64,000 nt of DNA from Deltaproteobacteria bacterium (lineage in GTDB: Bacteria > Myxococcota_A > UBA796 > SXON01). A program made the position numbers and the translations under genes. The notes under the pieces were generated by a model. That model searched no databases and was not told where the DNA came from. It saw only the letters and a program-made list of their open reading frames with translations. Of this stretch, positions 51,253 to 61,176 are shown in pieces. Positions within the stretch are counted from its first letter, which is position 1. Every line of letters begins with the position of its first letter. Where the stretch lies: the NCBI GenBank assembly GCA_014191855.1, contig BJHF01000001.1:62001-126000 (forward strand), given 5' to 3'.

Positions 51253-52173
51253 GTGCGCGCTCCGGGAGACGACGTGTTCAAGCCCACCTACACCCTCACG
51301 CCCCGCTTCCTCCGCCAGATGATCCAGATCGAGCGCGGATGCGGCTTTCTCGAAGCCATCCAGCTCGACCCGTCGCGAGCGGCGGCGCTCCAGAAGATGT
51401 TCCGCGTGGACGACGCGCTCTCCAGCGTCCAGATCGAGGGATCGTCGCTCACCCGGATCCGCGCGGCGCAGCTCGCGGACGATGCGCTGGAGGTTGCCAA
51501 CGAGAGCGAGCAGGAATTCTTGAATTACTACTCGGCGTTCAACGCGATCGACGACCTGCGCGGGCAGCGCGACTACGCGTTTTCGGCGCGGGACCTACTC
51601 AACTTGCATGGCATCCTCGTGCAGGGCGTGCGCGGCGAACACTACGCCGGGCGGTTTCGCGACGGGTCAGTGGAAGTCGGCGATCAGCAGGGCGCCAAGC
51701 GTGTTGTGCATCACCTCCCGCCGGAGGCGGAGGAGGTGCGCGGACTTGTGGACGAGCTGATGGACTGGGTGGAGGGGGCGAAGGACAAAGGGAAAAAGAA
51801 GGGGCATGCGGATGTGTGGGAGCACCCGGTCGCGGTTGCAGCGATCGCCCAGCACCGCTTCGTTTGGATTCATCCCTTCTTCGATGGGAACGGGCGTACG
51901 GCCCGTATGTTCACGACCGCGCTTTTGTTCCAGCGCAGGTACGACTTCAAGTACCTGTTCGATTTGTCGTCGTATTACAATCGCGATCGGGACAAATACT
52001 ATGCGGCGCTGCGGACGGCGGATGCGACCGGGGATTACACGGCGTGGATCGAGTATTTTGCGGGTGGGCTGGCGTTGCAGATCAGGGCGGCGGTGGAGCG
52101 GGGTAGGGGGGTGGCTATGGGGGTGGATATGAGTGCGGTTGGCGCGGCCGAGGCGGGCGCCGACGCGGAGTGA
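51253..52173 (+). CDS. Fic/DOC-family protein (AMPylator-like)
   Basis: A 306-aa protein from GTG 51253 (GTG 51274 is an alternative). The Fic catalytic motif is complete: HPFFDGNGRTAR at 207-218, with His207 as the base and the anion loop intact. An N-terminal inhibitory-type helix is present (SSVQIEGSSLT, about 58-68, with the Glu of the S/T-x3-E-G/N class II motif), so activity is probably autoinhibited. Fic proteins transfer AMP or related groups to Tyr, Ser or Thr of target proteins. The gene is the first after the repeat-rich gap and lies upstream of the helicase-nuclease pair with 221 bp between. Confidence 0.92.
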   Translation: MRAPGDDVFKPTYTLTPRFLRQMIQIERGCGFLEAIQLDPSRAAALQKMFRVDDALSSVQIEGSSLTRIRAAQLADDALEVANESEQEFLNYYSAFNAIDDLRGQRDYAFSARDLLNLHGILVQGVRGEHYAGRFRDGSVEVGDQQGAKRVVHHLPPEAEEVRGLVDELMDWVEGAKDKGKKKGHADVWEHPVAVAAIAQHRFVWIHPFFDGNGRTARMFTTALLFQRRYDFKYLFDLSSYYNRDRDKYYAALRTADATGDYTAWIEYFAGGLALQIRAAVERGRGVAMGVDMSAVGAAEAGADAE

Positions 52174-52394
52174 GCCCATCGCCCGGGTGCAACGGTCCGA
52201 CCGCACGGGCGCGCGCCGTGGGCCGCGCGCACGAGGAGCCCGGGGCCAGCTCGGCACAGTGCCCCTTTTGTGAATCGGGGCCGACGTCAGGTTTCATGGT
52301 TTGCGGCGCAGGTTTCGCTCGACTGCCGTTCGGGGTATGACTCGGCCATCGGATCCGTGGCTCTCGGCATGTACAGTCGGCACAGGGTGAGCGG

Positions 52395-55300
52395 ATGAGC
52401 CTTCGCGAATCAGTGATCGACGCTCGGAATCGAGCGGGCGAGGCGATCGTGGTCTGTCGGACCGGCGCCTCGCGGCGCGCGGCGCTGGCCGAACTCCTGA
52501 CGGGCGAGGGAGGGTTGGAGAACGTGCGGGTCGTGACGCTGCCGGCGCTCGTGCATGAGGGCGCAGCGACTCCACTCACGGCGCGTGTTCGGGCGTTGGA
52601 GGGGCTGCCGCCGGCTCACCCTTGGGCTGCGCGCCTCGGGGATCGGCGACAGCTGAGGCAGCGCCTGCGGGAGCATGTCGCGGAGGCCCACCGAGTGAAG
52701 GCGTTGGGAGGCGATATATCGGGCCTGCCCGCTGAGCTACTCCAGCTCGTGAACGCGATGTGGGGCGTGCCGGATGACCTCCCGGGTTGGCCGGCAGCAT
52801 CGCTGTTGAGTCCTGGATCCATCGTGCCCTTCGGCTTTGAGGGGCCGGAGGGAACGACGTTCGCGGGCACGCTTACAGGGGCGGGGCGCGTCCTCGCGGA
52901 ACGACTCGGCTTGCTTAGGATGTTCGCCGTGCCTGCGCCGGTTGTCGGGCTTCCTGCGGTCTTGGTGTCTGACGTCGGTGCGGAGGCCCGACGAGCCGCC
53001 TTGGAGGTGGAGAAGGCGGCGTCGGCGCTGATCCTCGTGACCGACGCTGCCACGGAGGATCGCATGCGTTCGTCGTTGCGTCGGAACGGCATCCAAGTCG
53101 CCGACCCACCCGGGGCGAACCTTCGGCACCACGCCCTCGCCGCGGTCCTACGGTTGCTTCTTCCCGTTTTCGAGGCCAGAGGCGAGGACACGCTCACACA
53201 GCCGGATGTGTACACGCTCCTCACACACCCGGTCCTTTCGCGCGCGCCGAGGAAGGCCAGCCTCGGCGCGGTCAAGGCGCTCGGCGGGGATCGCACCTCC
53301 CGCTTGTCTACTCGTCGATTCCGGAAGCTGCTTCGCGGAACGCGGCGGTTTCGAGATTCGCCGGCTGGGTGGGTGAAGCTGTTCTGCGAGGCGATTGAAG
53401 GGTTCGACCGGAAGAAGGTCGCCGGACCCGGTGAGGGCGAGGAGCCTCCCGAAACCTCGGCCGAGGTGCGCATCACGGCGCAGATCGCGTTGGGGAAGCT
53501 GGAGGCCATCGCCTCGGCGGCCATGAAAGGGACGTTTGCTGCGCTTGCGGAGGTCCTTGGTGCGTTGGGCCTCTCGAAGCCCGACGATCCGGTGGGCAAC
53601 GCCATCCGAGGGGCCCTGCGGTCTTTGGGGGAGTCGCCCGTCACCGACGAGCTGTTCGACTCGGCGCTGGACGGCAGCGTGGATGGTGGGCGCCTGCCGG
53701 AGGGCGTCGCGATCCTGCGTTACGACGAGTACGATGGACGGGGGGCAGATGTGCTGGTGCTTGCGGATGTCCATCACAAGGGGCTGGGTGCTGCACCAGG
53801 GGCCGATCCGTTTCTAGGCTCGGCGGCGCTCGCCGCCTTGCGGTGTTCGACTCCCGCGGACGTCGTTCGCGAACGGTTGGAGCTGGCGCGCTGGGCGGCT
53901 TCGCGCGCGACACGGTGCGTGGCGGTGGTGGCCACCCATGACGCGGGTGCTCGCGCGGTCGTCCCTCCCGTGGAGTTGGACCTTCGCTTTGCGGAGCCGG
54001 AGCCGCCGCCAGACAGTTACGGTCTGGCGCTGCCGCTGCCGGAGAACGCTGCCCGCGCTGAGCTGCCCGCAGGGCCGAGGGTCGCGCGTGTTGCCGAACA
54101 GGTGGATGCCGAGTGGGTGCGGGCGGGGTTCCGACTCGTTGGTGCCAGGCCACCGGGCGCCGTTCCAGAGGAGGAGTTGAAGCCGACGCTCGCGCTCTCG
54201 TTGTCCCGTGACGACGCGCGGCCAGACGATCTTCGCCGCTGGCTGGGGTTCGCGGGTGATGCCCCGGAGTCGGTGGACGGCCTGCCCAAGGACTACGTGT
54301 TGTCTGCCACTCGGCTCGAGCGATTCACAACCTGCATGTACAAGGCCTACGCCGCCGAGGTGTTGCGACTCCGTGAGCCGGAAGAAATGGAGGAAGACGC
54401 CGGCGCCCGTGACGTGGGAACGGCCGCGCACAAGGTGTTGGAGCTTGCTGGGAAAGAGCGAAACCTGCGGTGGGTGGTCGCCGATGCGGAGCTTGGAGAA
54501 GCGCGAAAGCGCCTGCTCGAGGCGACGTCCGGGGCGATGGACGCCCAGATTCAGATTGTTCGCGACAAGGAGGGAAGGCACGAGGAGACTCCAGCCTTGG
54601 CCGGCGCGCGTCACGGGCTGACAAGGCGCTGGGGGAATCACTGGCGGAAGTACGTGACGACCCGGCTGACGTCTGTGAGTGATGAACTGCTTCGTGAGGC
54701 GCCTTCGCGGCGCGCGGCGCTCCTTCCGGCGGCCGTCGAAGCGGCCAGCGCCCTGATTCCGGGGGTCGCCAAGAGTACAGGCGAAGCGCTGGCCGGCGTG
54801 ATTGCTCGGACACTCGCCGCCGACCCATCCGCTGGCGCGCTCCGCGTCGCGTTGCGACGCCCGTTGGCGAAGGCGTCCAAGCCCGATGCCGCGACTTTGG
54901 CGGCAGCCGCGGAGGCTGAGTTCCCCGCTGTCGTCGGCGCGTTGATCGGGCAGGCCACCGCCTTGCGCTCGGCTGCCTCCCATTACGCCTCTGGCGACGG
55001 ATTGATCATCGCGGCCGAGGATGGCGCCGCCTTCGGGGGAGCCTCTGATCCCGCCGCCATGACGCTCGGGCGGGGCGGAATTGCCGTGACTGGCACGATA
55101 GACGCCATCGTGGAGTGGTTGGCGCCGGCCGCGGAAGCGGGACTCGAGATCGTGGATTTCAAGACTGGGAAGGCGCCGCCAGGCAATGCCGCGAAGGTGC
55201 TGGAGAGCTTCGCCGCCCCGCAGCTCACATTCTACGCGCTGGCCGCTCGACATGAACTCGTCGCGGCCGCTCGGGGCAAGCCGGTACGCCGCGTGGCCTA

Positions 55301-55547
55301 CGATATGGTCGTCAGCCTGAAAAACATGCGCCACGACCTCGTCGGCGACGTTCTGGATCGGGCGGAGGCGACGTATGGTGCCCTCCTTGATCGTGCCCGG
55401 GACGGCGACTACCCACTTGCGCCGCTGCACGACTCCTGCCCCCTCACCGGCAAGGGGTACTGCGATTTCAAGGAGGCCTGCCGCTTGCGTGCGCTCCCGG
55501 GTCCAGAAGACGACGACGTGACCGCCCAGGGGGGAGTGTCAAAATGA
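52395..55547 (+). CDS. addB: AddB-like PD-(D/E)XK nuclease/inactive helicase
   Basis: A 1050-aa protein. The C-terminal nuclease (about 635-1040) has His679 in GTAAHKVLE, Asp921 and Lys923 in VDFKTGK, and the iron-sulfur cysteines Cys647, Cys1015, Cys1023 and Cys1029 spaced as in AddB and Cas4. The N-terminal part has a helicase-like fold without a usable Walker A, also typical of AddB. AddAB processes double-strand breaks for RecA loading and degrades foreign linear DNA. Its ATG opens 221 bp after the fic gene, and its stop overlaps the AddA-like start (ATGA), so the two subunits are coupled. Confidence 0.85.
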   Translation: MSLRESVIDARNRAGEAIVVCRTGASRRAALAELLTGEGGLENVRVVTLPALVHEGAATPLTARVRALEGLPPAHPWAARLGDRRQLRQRLREHVAEAHRVKALGGDISGLPAELLQLVNAMWGVPDDLPGWPAASLLSPGSIVPFGFEGPEGTTFAGTLTGAGRVLAERLGLLRMFAVPAPVVGLPAVLVSDVGAEARRAALEVEKAASALILVTDAATEDRMRSSLRRNGIQVADPPGANLRHHALAAVLRLLLPVFEARGEDTLTQPDVYTLLTHPVLSRAPRKASLGAVKALGGDRTSRLSTRRFRKLLRGTRRFRDSPAGWVKLFCEAIEGFDRKKVAGPGEGEEPPETSAEVRITAQIALGKLEAIASAAMKGTFAALAEVLGALGLSKPDDPVGNAIRGALRSLGESPVTDELFDSALDGSVDGGRLPEGVAILRYDEYDGRGADVLVLADVHHKGLGAAPGADPFLGSAALAALRCSTPADVVRERLELARWAASRATRCVAVVATHDAGARAVVPPVELDLRFAEPEPPPDSYGLALPLPENAARAELPAGPRVARVAEQVDAEWVRAGFRLVGARPPGAVPEEELKPTLALSLSRDDARPDDLRRWLGFAGDAPESVDGLPKDYVLSATRLERFTTCMYKAYAAEVLRLREPEEMEEDAGARDVGTAAHKVLELAGKERNLRWVVADAELGEARKRLLEATSGAMDAQIQIVRDKEGRHEETPALAGARHGLTRRWGNHWRKYVTTRLTSVSDELLREAPSRRAALLPAAVEAASALIPGVAKSTGEALAGVIARTLAADPSAGALRVALRRPLAKASKPDAATLAAAAEAEFPAVVGALIGQATALRSAASHYASGDGLIIAAEDGAAFGGASDPAAMTLGRGGIAVTGTIDAIVEWLAPAAEAGLEIVDFKTGKAPPGNAAKVLESFAAPQLTFYALAARHELVAAARGKPVRRVAYDMVVSLKNMRHDLVGDVLDRAEATYGALLDRARDGDYPLAPLHDSCPLTGKGYCDFKEACRLRALPGPEDDDVTAQGGVSK

Positions 55548-58500
55548 GCACCTCGATTCACACGCTTGACCTAGTATCGGCACCCGCCGGATCCGGAAAA
55601 ACAGTACAATTGGTCCGCCGGTACCTCCACGAGCTCAGCCAAGGCGCTCGCGCCGAACAGATTGTCGCGATCACGTTCACCCGCAAGGCGGCGGCCGAGA
55701 TGATCGACCGGCTCAGCGGCGTCCTGCGATGTGCGGCGGGCCTCCCTAACAATCTCAAGCAAGCCGACCTGTACCTGCCGTTCGCGCCGGACGCTGACAC
55801 TTGCAGACGAGCGTTGGCGGCACTGCCGAACGCGCCGGTTACGACGGTGGACAGCTTTGTGTTCGCCCTCGTTCAGGAGTTCCTGTTCGACGCCCACTAC
55901 ACCGATGCGAGCGGGGAGCCAATCTGGTTGGATGGTCCCCTTTCGCCTAGCGGGAGCGCGGGTCAGGCGTTCGAGACTGCGGCCCGCGACGCCATGGAAG
56001 CGGGCTCGGGCACGGGGCTCGACGACGACGCTGTGCGCTTGCTTGGGCACCTTCCGCTGGCGAATTGCCTGGAGGTTGTTGGCCGCCTCGCGCGCCACCG
56101 CTCGGTGGCGAATGTCACCAACGCCGCGCTGCGAACCGCGCTCGCCGTCGCCGCCCCGATCGGCGACGCCAACTTCACCGACGCCGCACGCAAGAGCCTG
56201 GCCGGCTTTCCAGATCTGTTGGCCGAATTCGAGGCCTGGGACAGGGTTCCCGCCTCGGCCCCCCCGGCCCTGCTCTGGGCGCTCCGCGTGACAGCCAAGG
56301 ACAAGGCGCTGACCTCGCGGATGGAGGTGGCCCGGGCGGCCGCGCTCGGGCTCGGCGCGAAGCCCGACACCCCGCTGTTCAATCCATATGACCGGTGGGA
56401 CCCCAAGGATGGCTGCCTGAATATCACGGTGATGAACGAGGCCGATGCGCTGCGAACCGCGGCGTGGAGGCTGTCCCGCACGGCGCGCGACCTGGCGCTG
56501 CGCGCCCTGGCATCGTCCGCTGCCGCCGACAACGGTGAACTACTTCGTGTCGCGACGACCCTGTGCGAGGAGGCCGCTGGCGCTCTCCCAGGTACATCGC
56601 TCGCCCGGCTCCGGGATCGTTACGCTGCATTGCTGGTGGACGAGGTGCAAGACACGAACCCGGACCAGGTTGCGCTTTACCGTGCGTTCGTCGCGATGAA
56701 GCCGGGGCTCTCCCGTTTCTTCGTGGGCGACATGCGGCAGTCCATCTACCGCTTCCGGGATGGCGATCCGCACGGCTGGGCCGGACTGGTCGCGGATACG
56801 CCGGAGGCGCGTCGAGGTACTCTGGATGTCAACTTCCGATCCAGTGAGCGGCTGATCCAGTTTCAGCGGGGGGTGATCGGTGCGCTCCTCGCCGCCGGAG
56901 AGCTGGGCCTGGATGGCACGGAGACCGTGACTCATTTCAAGAAGAATGCCGGCGGAGATCGAGTCGGCGAGATCGCCACCGAGCCCGTGCTCATCGCCAA
57001 CGTCCTCGATGGGGAGGTGGTGACCTCCGCGATCGCGCTGTTTGCCCGGCGCCTTGGCGGGGCCTGGCAAACGCTCCCCGAACGAGACCCTGAGCATGTG
57101 CTCGGGGCTGGCGTCTCCGCCACGGACTCTGCTGCGGTGCTCACTCGGAGTTGGAAGACGGCAGCGCTTGCCGCTGCCGAGCTCCAGAAACATGGGATCG
57201 CGGCGCGAGTCACCGGAGACCGAACCCTGCTTTCCCGGCGTATGGCCACGGATCTGCGCATAGTCCTCCGCGCGCTGCTCGACACCACCGACGAGATCGC
57301 TTGGATGGGAATGCTCAAGCATCCGTCTATCGGTGTCAGCGACGGTGGCCTGGCACGCGTTCGCCCCTTCGGCCGCCTGTTCGTGCCTGGTGCGAAGAAG
57401 GTGGTCCCGGATCCAGCCTGGCAGGGCGCGTTGGACGCGGCGGATTTGGCCCGCCTCGCGGACGCCGTTCCAGTGCTAGCGCGCGCTCGCGGTCGCTTGG
57501 GGCGGGAGCCCACGGCCGGGATCCTCGATGAAGTGACCGCGACTCTCGGCTGGCGCCCGCTTGCGGCCGTGGGTCCGGAAGGCGTGTCCGCCGAGGTTGA
57601 GCTTGATCTCCTATTGGATGTTGTTCGCGCTGCGGAGGCGGAGCAAGTGGATCCGGACGCGGTCGTGGACGCGCTGACACCGGGAGAAAACGGTGACGCC
57701 GACCTCCCGCGCCTGCGCTTCGAGAGCGCAGGCCCGGTGGTGGAGGTCACGACGCTATTTTCGGCGAAGGGACTGGAGTTCGATCATGTGTGCCTGCTGC
57801 AGGTCGGCATCGGGGGCAGCGACGGCAAGGCGTACAACGGGAAGGACATCAGCACCTGCCGGGCCGGTGGGCAAGCGTGGTTGACGGTGCAGCTCGATCC
57901 TTCGGGAGCGTTGGCCCCCGTCGCCGATCCTGTGACCGTCTTTGCCTGGGGGATGGCGAATGCCGAGGCGCGTCATGAGTCCTTGAGGCTGTTCTACGTC
58001 GGCGTCACGCGCGCGGTGGCGACGCTCACCCTCGGGGTCGAGGCCGGAACCAAAGACGGTCAGAGCCTGCTCTCCGCCATTCGGAAGGCGATGGGTCTCG
58101 ACGCGCCGCCGAGCGACGAGGGCGCGCCGCAGGCTGGATCGGACGCCGATCTGCGTGTCTCGCGGGTGTTCGTGGCGGATGGCGACGTCGTGGCCCCGGA
58201 GCTCACACCTCCCCCTCCGCGGGCCAGCTTGCGTCCGCGCTCGCAGGCTGGGGCGTTGGTTCCCCTGTGGAAAACCTCCCCAGGGAGCGAGCTTCACAGC
58301 CCATCCTCGTGGGCAGACTCTCGCGAGGTCGCGGCCCGCGATGCGCTCATCGAACGTTATCGAGAGTCCGTGGCCATCAGCAAGGGCGCGTCGCCAACGT
58401 CGCCGCTGATCTGGCCTGCCGGTGCGACCACGGATCCGCGAACCCGCGGAGACGTCGTTCACGGGTGGCTTGAATGGTGGAAGTTCAAGGGAGCTCCCGA

Positions 58501-58978
58501 GCCGGCGGCTGCCGTGGAGTACCTGCGTCGGAAGTGGGCGTGCGACGATGCGTTGCTTGCGGCAGGGCTGTGTGAGGTCGGCGCCAATCTACTTCGCTCG
58601 CTCCCGGAGTTCGACGCGATGCAGCGCGAGGCGAAAGCGCTGCGCTTCGAGGCACCGATCCTCGCGAACGTGGGTGGCGACGCGATCGTTGGCCGGGCCG
58701 ATCTGCTCATCGATCACCAAGATGGCTCCGTTACGGTCATCGACTTCAAGGCGGGAACGCGGTTCGCCACCGAGGAGGCGAGCACCGGAGCGGATGATGA
58801 GAAAGAGGCCGAGGAAACGGTGAAGGACGTGAAGGCGAAGGTGCCGGGGCTCAGCAAGTACGCCTGGCAGCTTGAGGCGTACCGCGTGGCGCTCACCGCG
58901 GCAGGCCGAACGGTTCGCGAGGTGGGGCTGTTGTACGTGATGGGGCCGAGCTGGGCGCGGTGGGGCAAGTTGGAGTGA
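55544..58978 (+). CDS. addA: AddA-like UvrD-family helicase-nuclease
   Basis: A 1144-aa SF1 helicase. Walker A is SAPAGSGKT at 12-20, motif Ia is ITFTRKAAAEMIDRL, Walker B is LLVDEVQDTN with Asp366-Glu367, motif III FVGDMRQSIYRFRDGDP, and motifs V/VI are near VTTLFSAKGLEFDHV and LFYVGVTRAV. The C-terminal PD-(D/E)XK nuclease has GRADLLID (Asp1053) and VIDFKAGT (Asp1067, Lys1069). It pairs with the AddB-like product and could be the cell's main recombination nuclease or part of a defence island. Confidence 0.88.
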   Translation: MSTSIHTLDLVSAPAGSGKTVQLVRRYLHELSQGARAEQIVAITFTRKAAAEMIDRLSGVLRCAAGLPNNLKQADLYLPFAPDADTCRRALAALPNAPVTTVDSFVFALVQEFLFDAHYTDASGEPIWLDGPLSPSGSAGQAFETAARDAMEAGSGTGLDDDAVRLLGHLPLANCLEVVGRLARHRSVANVTNAALRTALAVAAPIGDANFTDAARKSLAGFPDLLAEFEAWDRVPASAPPALLWALRVTAKDKALTSRMEVARAAALGLGAKPDTPLFNPYDRWDPKDGCLNITVMNEADALRTAAWRLSRTARDLALRALASSAAADNGELLRVATTLCEEAAGALPGTSLARLRDRYAALLVDEVQDTNPDQVALYRAFVAMKPGLSRFFVGDMRQSIYRFRDGDPHGWAGLVADTPEARRGTLDVNFRSSERLIQFQRGVIGALLAAGELGLDGTETVTHFKKNAGGDRVGEIATEPVLIANVLDGEVVTSAIALFARRLGGAWQTLPERDPEHVLGAGVSATDSAAVLTRSWKTAALAAAELQKHGIAARVTGDRTLLSRRMATDLRIVLRALLDTTDEIAWMGMLKHPSIGVSDGGLARVRPFGRLFVPGAKKVVPDPAWQGALDAADLARLADAVPVLARARGRLGREPTAGILDEVTATLGWRPLAAVGPEGVSAEVELDLLLDVVRAAEAEQVDPDAVVDALTPGENGDADLPRLRFESAGPVVEVTTLFSAKGLEFDHVCLLQVGIGGSDGKAYNGKDISTCRAGGQAWLTVQLDPSGALAPVADPVTVFAWGMANAEARHESLRLFYVGVTRAVATLTLGVEAGTKDGQSLLSAIRKAMGLDAPPSDEGAPQAGSDADLRVSRVFVADGDVVAPELTPPPPRASLRPRSQAGALVPLWKTSPGSELHSPSSWADSREVAARDALIERYRESVAISKGASPTSPLIWPAGATTDPRTRGDVVHGWLEWWKFKGAPEPAAAVEYLRRKWACDDALLAAGLCEVGANLLRSLPEFDAMQREAKALRFEAPILANVGGDAIVGRADLLIDHQDGSVTVIDFKAGTRFATEEASTGADDEKEAEETVKDVKAKVPGLSKYAWQLEAYRVALTAAGRTVREVGLLYVMGPSWARWGKLE

Positions 58979-59105
58979 GCGCCGATCGGCCATGACGCGG
59001 AGGTGCCCCGAGGCGCGGCGCAGCCGAGTGGCGGCTGCAGGCGCTCGTCGTTGGAGTCGATGACTGGGATGGCGTAGCAGTCGTCGTCGCGCCGCTCCCG
59101 ACAGT

Positions 59106-61094
59106 CTACGCTCGCTGGCGCTGGTATTGGAATGCGAGGCGTTCCTCGACGTAGGCGCGTGTCTCGTCGTCGAGAACCGTGAGGAAGGTTCCCTTCATGC
59201 CACGCGTGAGGAGAACGCGGTAGACGTTCAGCAGCATTTGCACCGCGTCGCTCCCTTTGGAGTTGCGGATTTCCTTTTTGAACGCACCATCCTTGTTCTT
59301 GTCGGGCTGGAATACCCACTTCCCGTTGCGCCGGACGAGATCCTCGCCCCAGATCACCCCGACGTAGTCGAACTCGAAGCCCTGTACGGAGTAGATGCTC
59401 CCGACCTGCCCGCGCTTTGATTCGTCCGTGGCCCAGAGGTAGTACTGGTTCAACTCCGGGGCCAGGCCTTGGCCAGTTTTCTCGATCCACGGCGCGCTCC
59501 ACCCGCCGAAGCGTGCATCGATGAGGTCGTGCGGCTGCTCGCCGGTGAGCGGATCAGGCTTGGACCACTTCCAGCAGTAGCCAGCAACGATCCGGCATCG
59601 CCTCCCCGCGGAGGTTTCCATGGACAATCGATCGGACATTTCCTTCGGCGTCGCGGCCAGCCGAAGTGTGTACTCCCGATCTTGCCGCCAGGCGAGGTCG
59701 TTTCCGGGCCTGAGATCGAACAGGCCCTCTACCCAGCGTAGGTAGCTGTCAGATCCTGCGCAACGGAACTGCTCGTCAAGTTCGAAGCGCTCCACCTCTA
59801 TGCCCATCGCCTTCGCGTGGTCTTCGATCAACTGCGAGCGCCCGATCTCCCCGGCGCGAACCGACTGGTTGTCGTCGAGGAAAAAGGCGGACACCTTCGA
59901 TGCGGAGATCACCTCACGCACCATCGGGGCGTCTGTCAACCACTTCACCATTCCGTTGGGATATTTGATCCGGCGATGTTCCCATAGTCGATGCGCCTCG
60001 TCCGCGACCATGAGGTCGATCTCGCCGGGGTGGGCGACACCGGCGCGCGCGACTTCGACGAAGGTGGTGAAGATGTCTGCGACCGGCATGTCCTTCTTCT
60101 TACGTTTTCCGAAAGAGCTCTCGAGGAGCGATCCGGCCTGTTTGAGCGTGCGCCCGCGTAGCACTGTCTGAAAGGCCTTGCTTCCGGTCGCGTGAACGAC
60201 GACCCAGTGCTGCCGGGCCGCCTCGGCAAGGAGCTGAATCGCCAGGACGCTTTTACCAGTGCCAGGACCGCCCCGAACGATGATGACGCGCGGCACCCCA
60301 CTATGCTTCGCGACTTGAACCGCGTGTCGAATCGCCCAGTAGACCGTGAGTTGAGTGTCGAGCAGGTTCCATTCGTGCTGGTGCGTTATCGTTTGCACCA
60401 CCAAGTCGAGGAGCTTGTGAGATGGGGCGGTGGGCGCGGTCTCGACCCGGTCCGCCACGTCTGCGGAGGGCCCGGGGAGAAGGCGGGAGCGCAAGTACGC
60501 CGCGAGCTTCGGGGCATCATCCTTACCGAATATCGGGTAGGCATCCAGTAGCGGGTAGTCGGGTGCGCTTCGTAGCAGGTCGAGCGACGGGCCGGGCTCC
60601 ATGTTGTGCAGCCACGCTACGCCTTCGAGCTGCACCTGATCGGGGGAGTCCGCGTGGAAGGCGGTGTGGAAGTGCCGCATGTGCGTGACGTAGCCGCGCA
60701 GCTGAGCCCCCGGGTGCGGTCGCGCGTGGTCCCCTCCCTTGCCGGAAACGACGACATGCTCGGGGTAGGGGCCGCGCCGTGCCCATCCCCACTGCTTCAA
60801 CTCGATCAACACCGCAGTCGCTTCGCCGAATGCGTTGCGGCCGGTGAGCAGTGCGTCGCACCGCTGCGGGCCTATCGGCATCGCTAGTTCGATGAAGATT
60901 TCGCTTGCGGTCAGTTCCGGGGTATCGAGCACGGTCGCCAGCGCGGAAAGGCTGTTGCGCCAAGATGTGATCTCAGCCGCGCCCGCCTCAGAGTGGGCTG
61001 TAGCGGCAGCCTTCTCCAGCTCCGCGTGGAGCACATCCAAGCGGGCATCGTCTACGAAGCGGCGGACGGGGGCGCGGTAGAAGGAGCGGGGCAT
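59106..61094 (-). CDS. Nuclease-helicase of the DUF2075 type
   Basis: A 662-aa protein starting at ATG 61094 with GAGG just upstream; a longer frame to 61187 is less likely. The N-terminal part (about 50-110) has a PD-(D/E)XK-like pattern: Asp80 in RCDALLTG and Glu98-x-Lys100 in VLIELKQW. The rest is a DUF2075/Schlafen-like SF1 helicase: Walker A GGPGTGKS at 275-282, Walker B LMVADEAHRLWEHRR, the DEQFRCAGSDSYLRW motif, GSIYSVQGFEFDYVGV and VYRVLLTRGMKGT. The stop converges with the AddA-like gene. A GTCGCGACAG site lies 13 bp upstream of the start. Such proteins are known in defence contexts. Confidence 0.8.
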   Translation of the reverse strand: MPRSFYRAPVRRFVDDARLDVLHAELEKAAATAHSEAGAAEITSWRNSLSALATVLDTPELTASEIFIELAMPIGPQRCDALLTGRNAFGEATAVLIELKQWGWARRGPYPEHVVVSGKGGDHARPHPGAQLRGYVTHMRHFHTAFHADSPDQVQLEGVAWLHNMEPGPSLDLLRSAPDYPLLDAYPIFGKDDAPKLAAYLRSRLLPGPSADVADRVETAPTAPSHKLLDLVVQTITHQHEWNLLDTQLTVYWAIRHAVQVAKHSGVPRVIIVRGGPGTGKSVLAIQLLAEAARQHWVVVHATGSKAFQTVLRGRTLKQAGSLLESSFGKRKKKDMPVADIFTTFVEVARAGVAHPGEIDLMVADEAHRLWEHRRIKYPNGMVKWLTDAPMVREVISASKVSAFFLDDNQSVRAGEIGRSQLIEDHAKAMGIEVERFELDEQFRCAGSDSYLRWVEGLFDLRPGNDLAWRQDREYTLRLAATPKEMSDRLSMETSAGRRCRIVAGYCWKWSKPDPLTGEQPHDLIDARFGGWSAPWIEKTGQGLAPELNQYYLWATDESKRGQVGSIYSVQGFEFDYVGVIWGEDLVRRNGKWVFQPDKNKDGAFKKEIRNSKGSDAVQMLLNVYRVLLTRGMKGTFLTVLDDETRAYVEERLAFQYQRQRA

Positions 61095-61176
61095 CGGAGC
61101 CTCAAGGTCGCGACAGCGTATCCCCCCCGCCACGCGCAATGGCGACCAGTCGAGATCCGGCCCCCAATTCCACAAG

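Noticed and set aside
52395-58978. Calling the AddAB-like pair a dedicated defence system
   Set aside because: The domain layout, Fe-S cysteines and gene order fit ordinary AddAB; context near repeats is suggestive but not sufficient.
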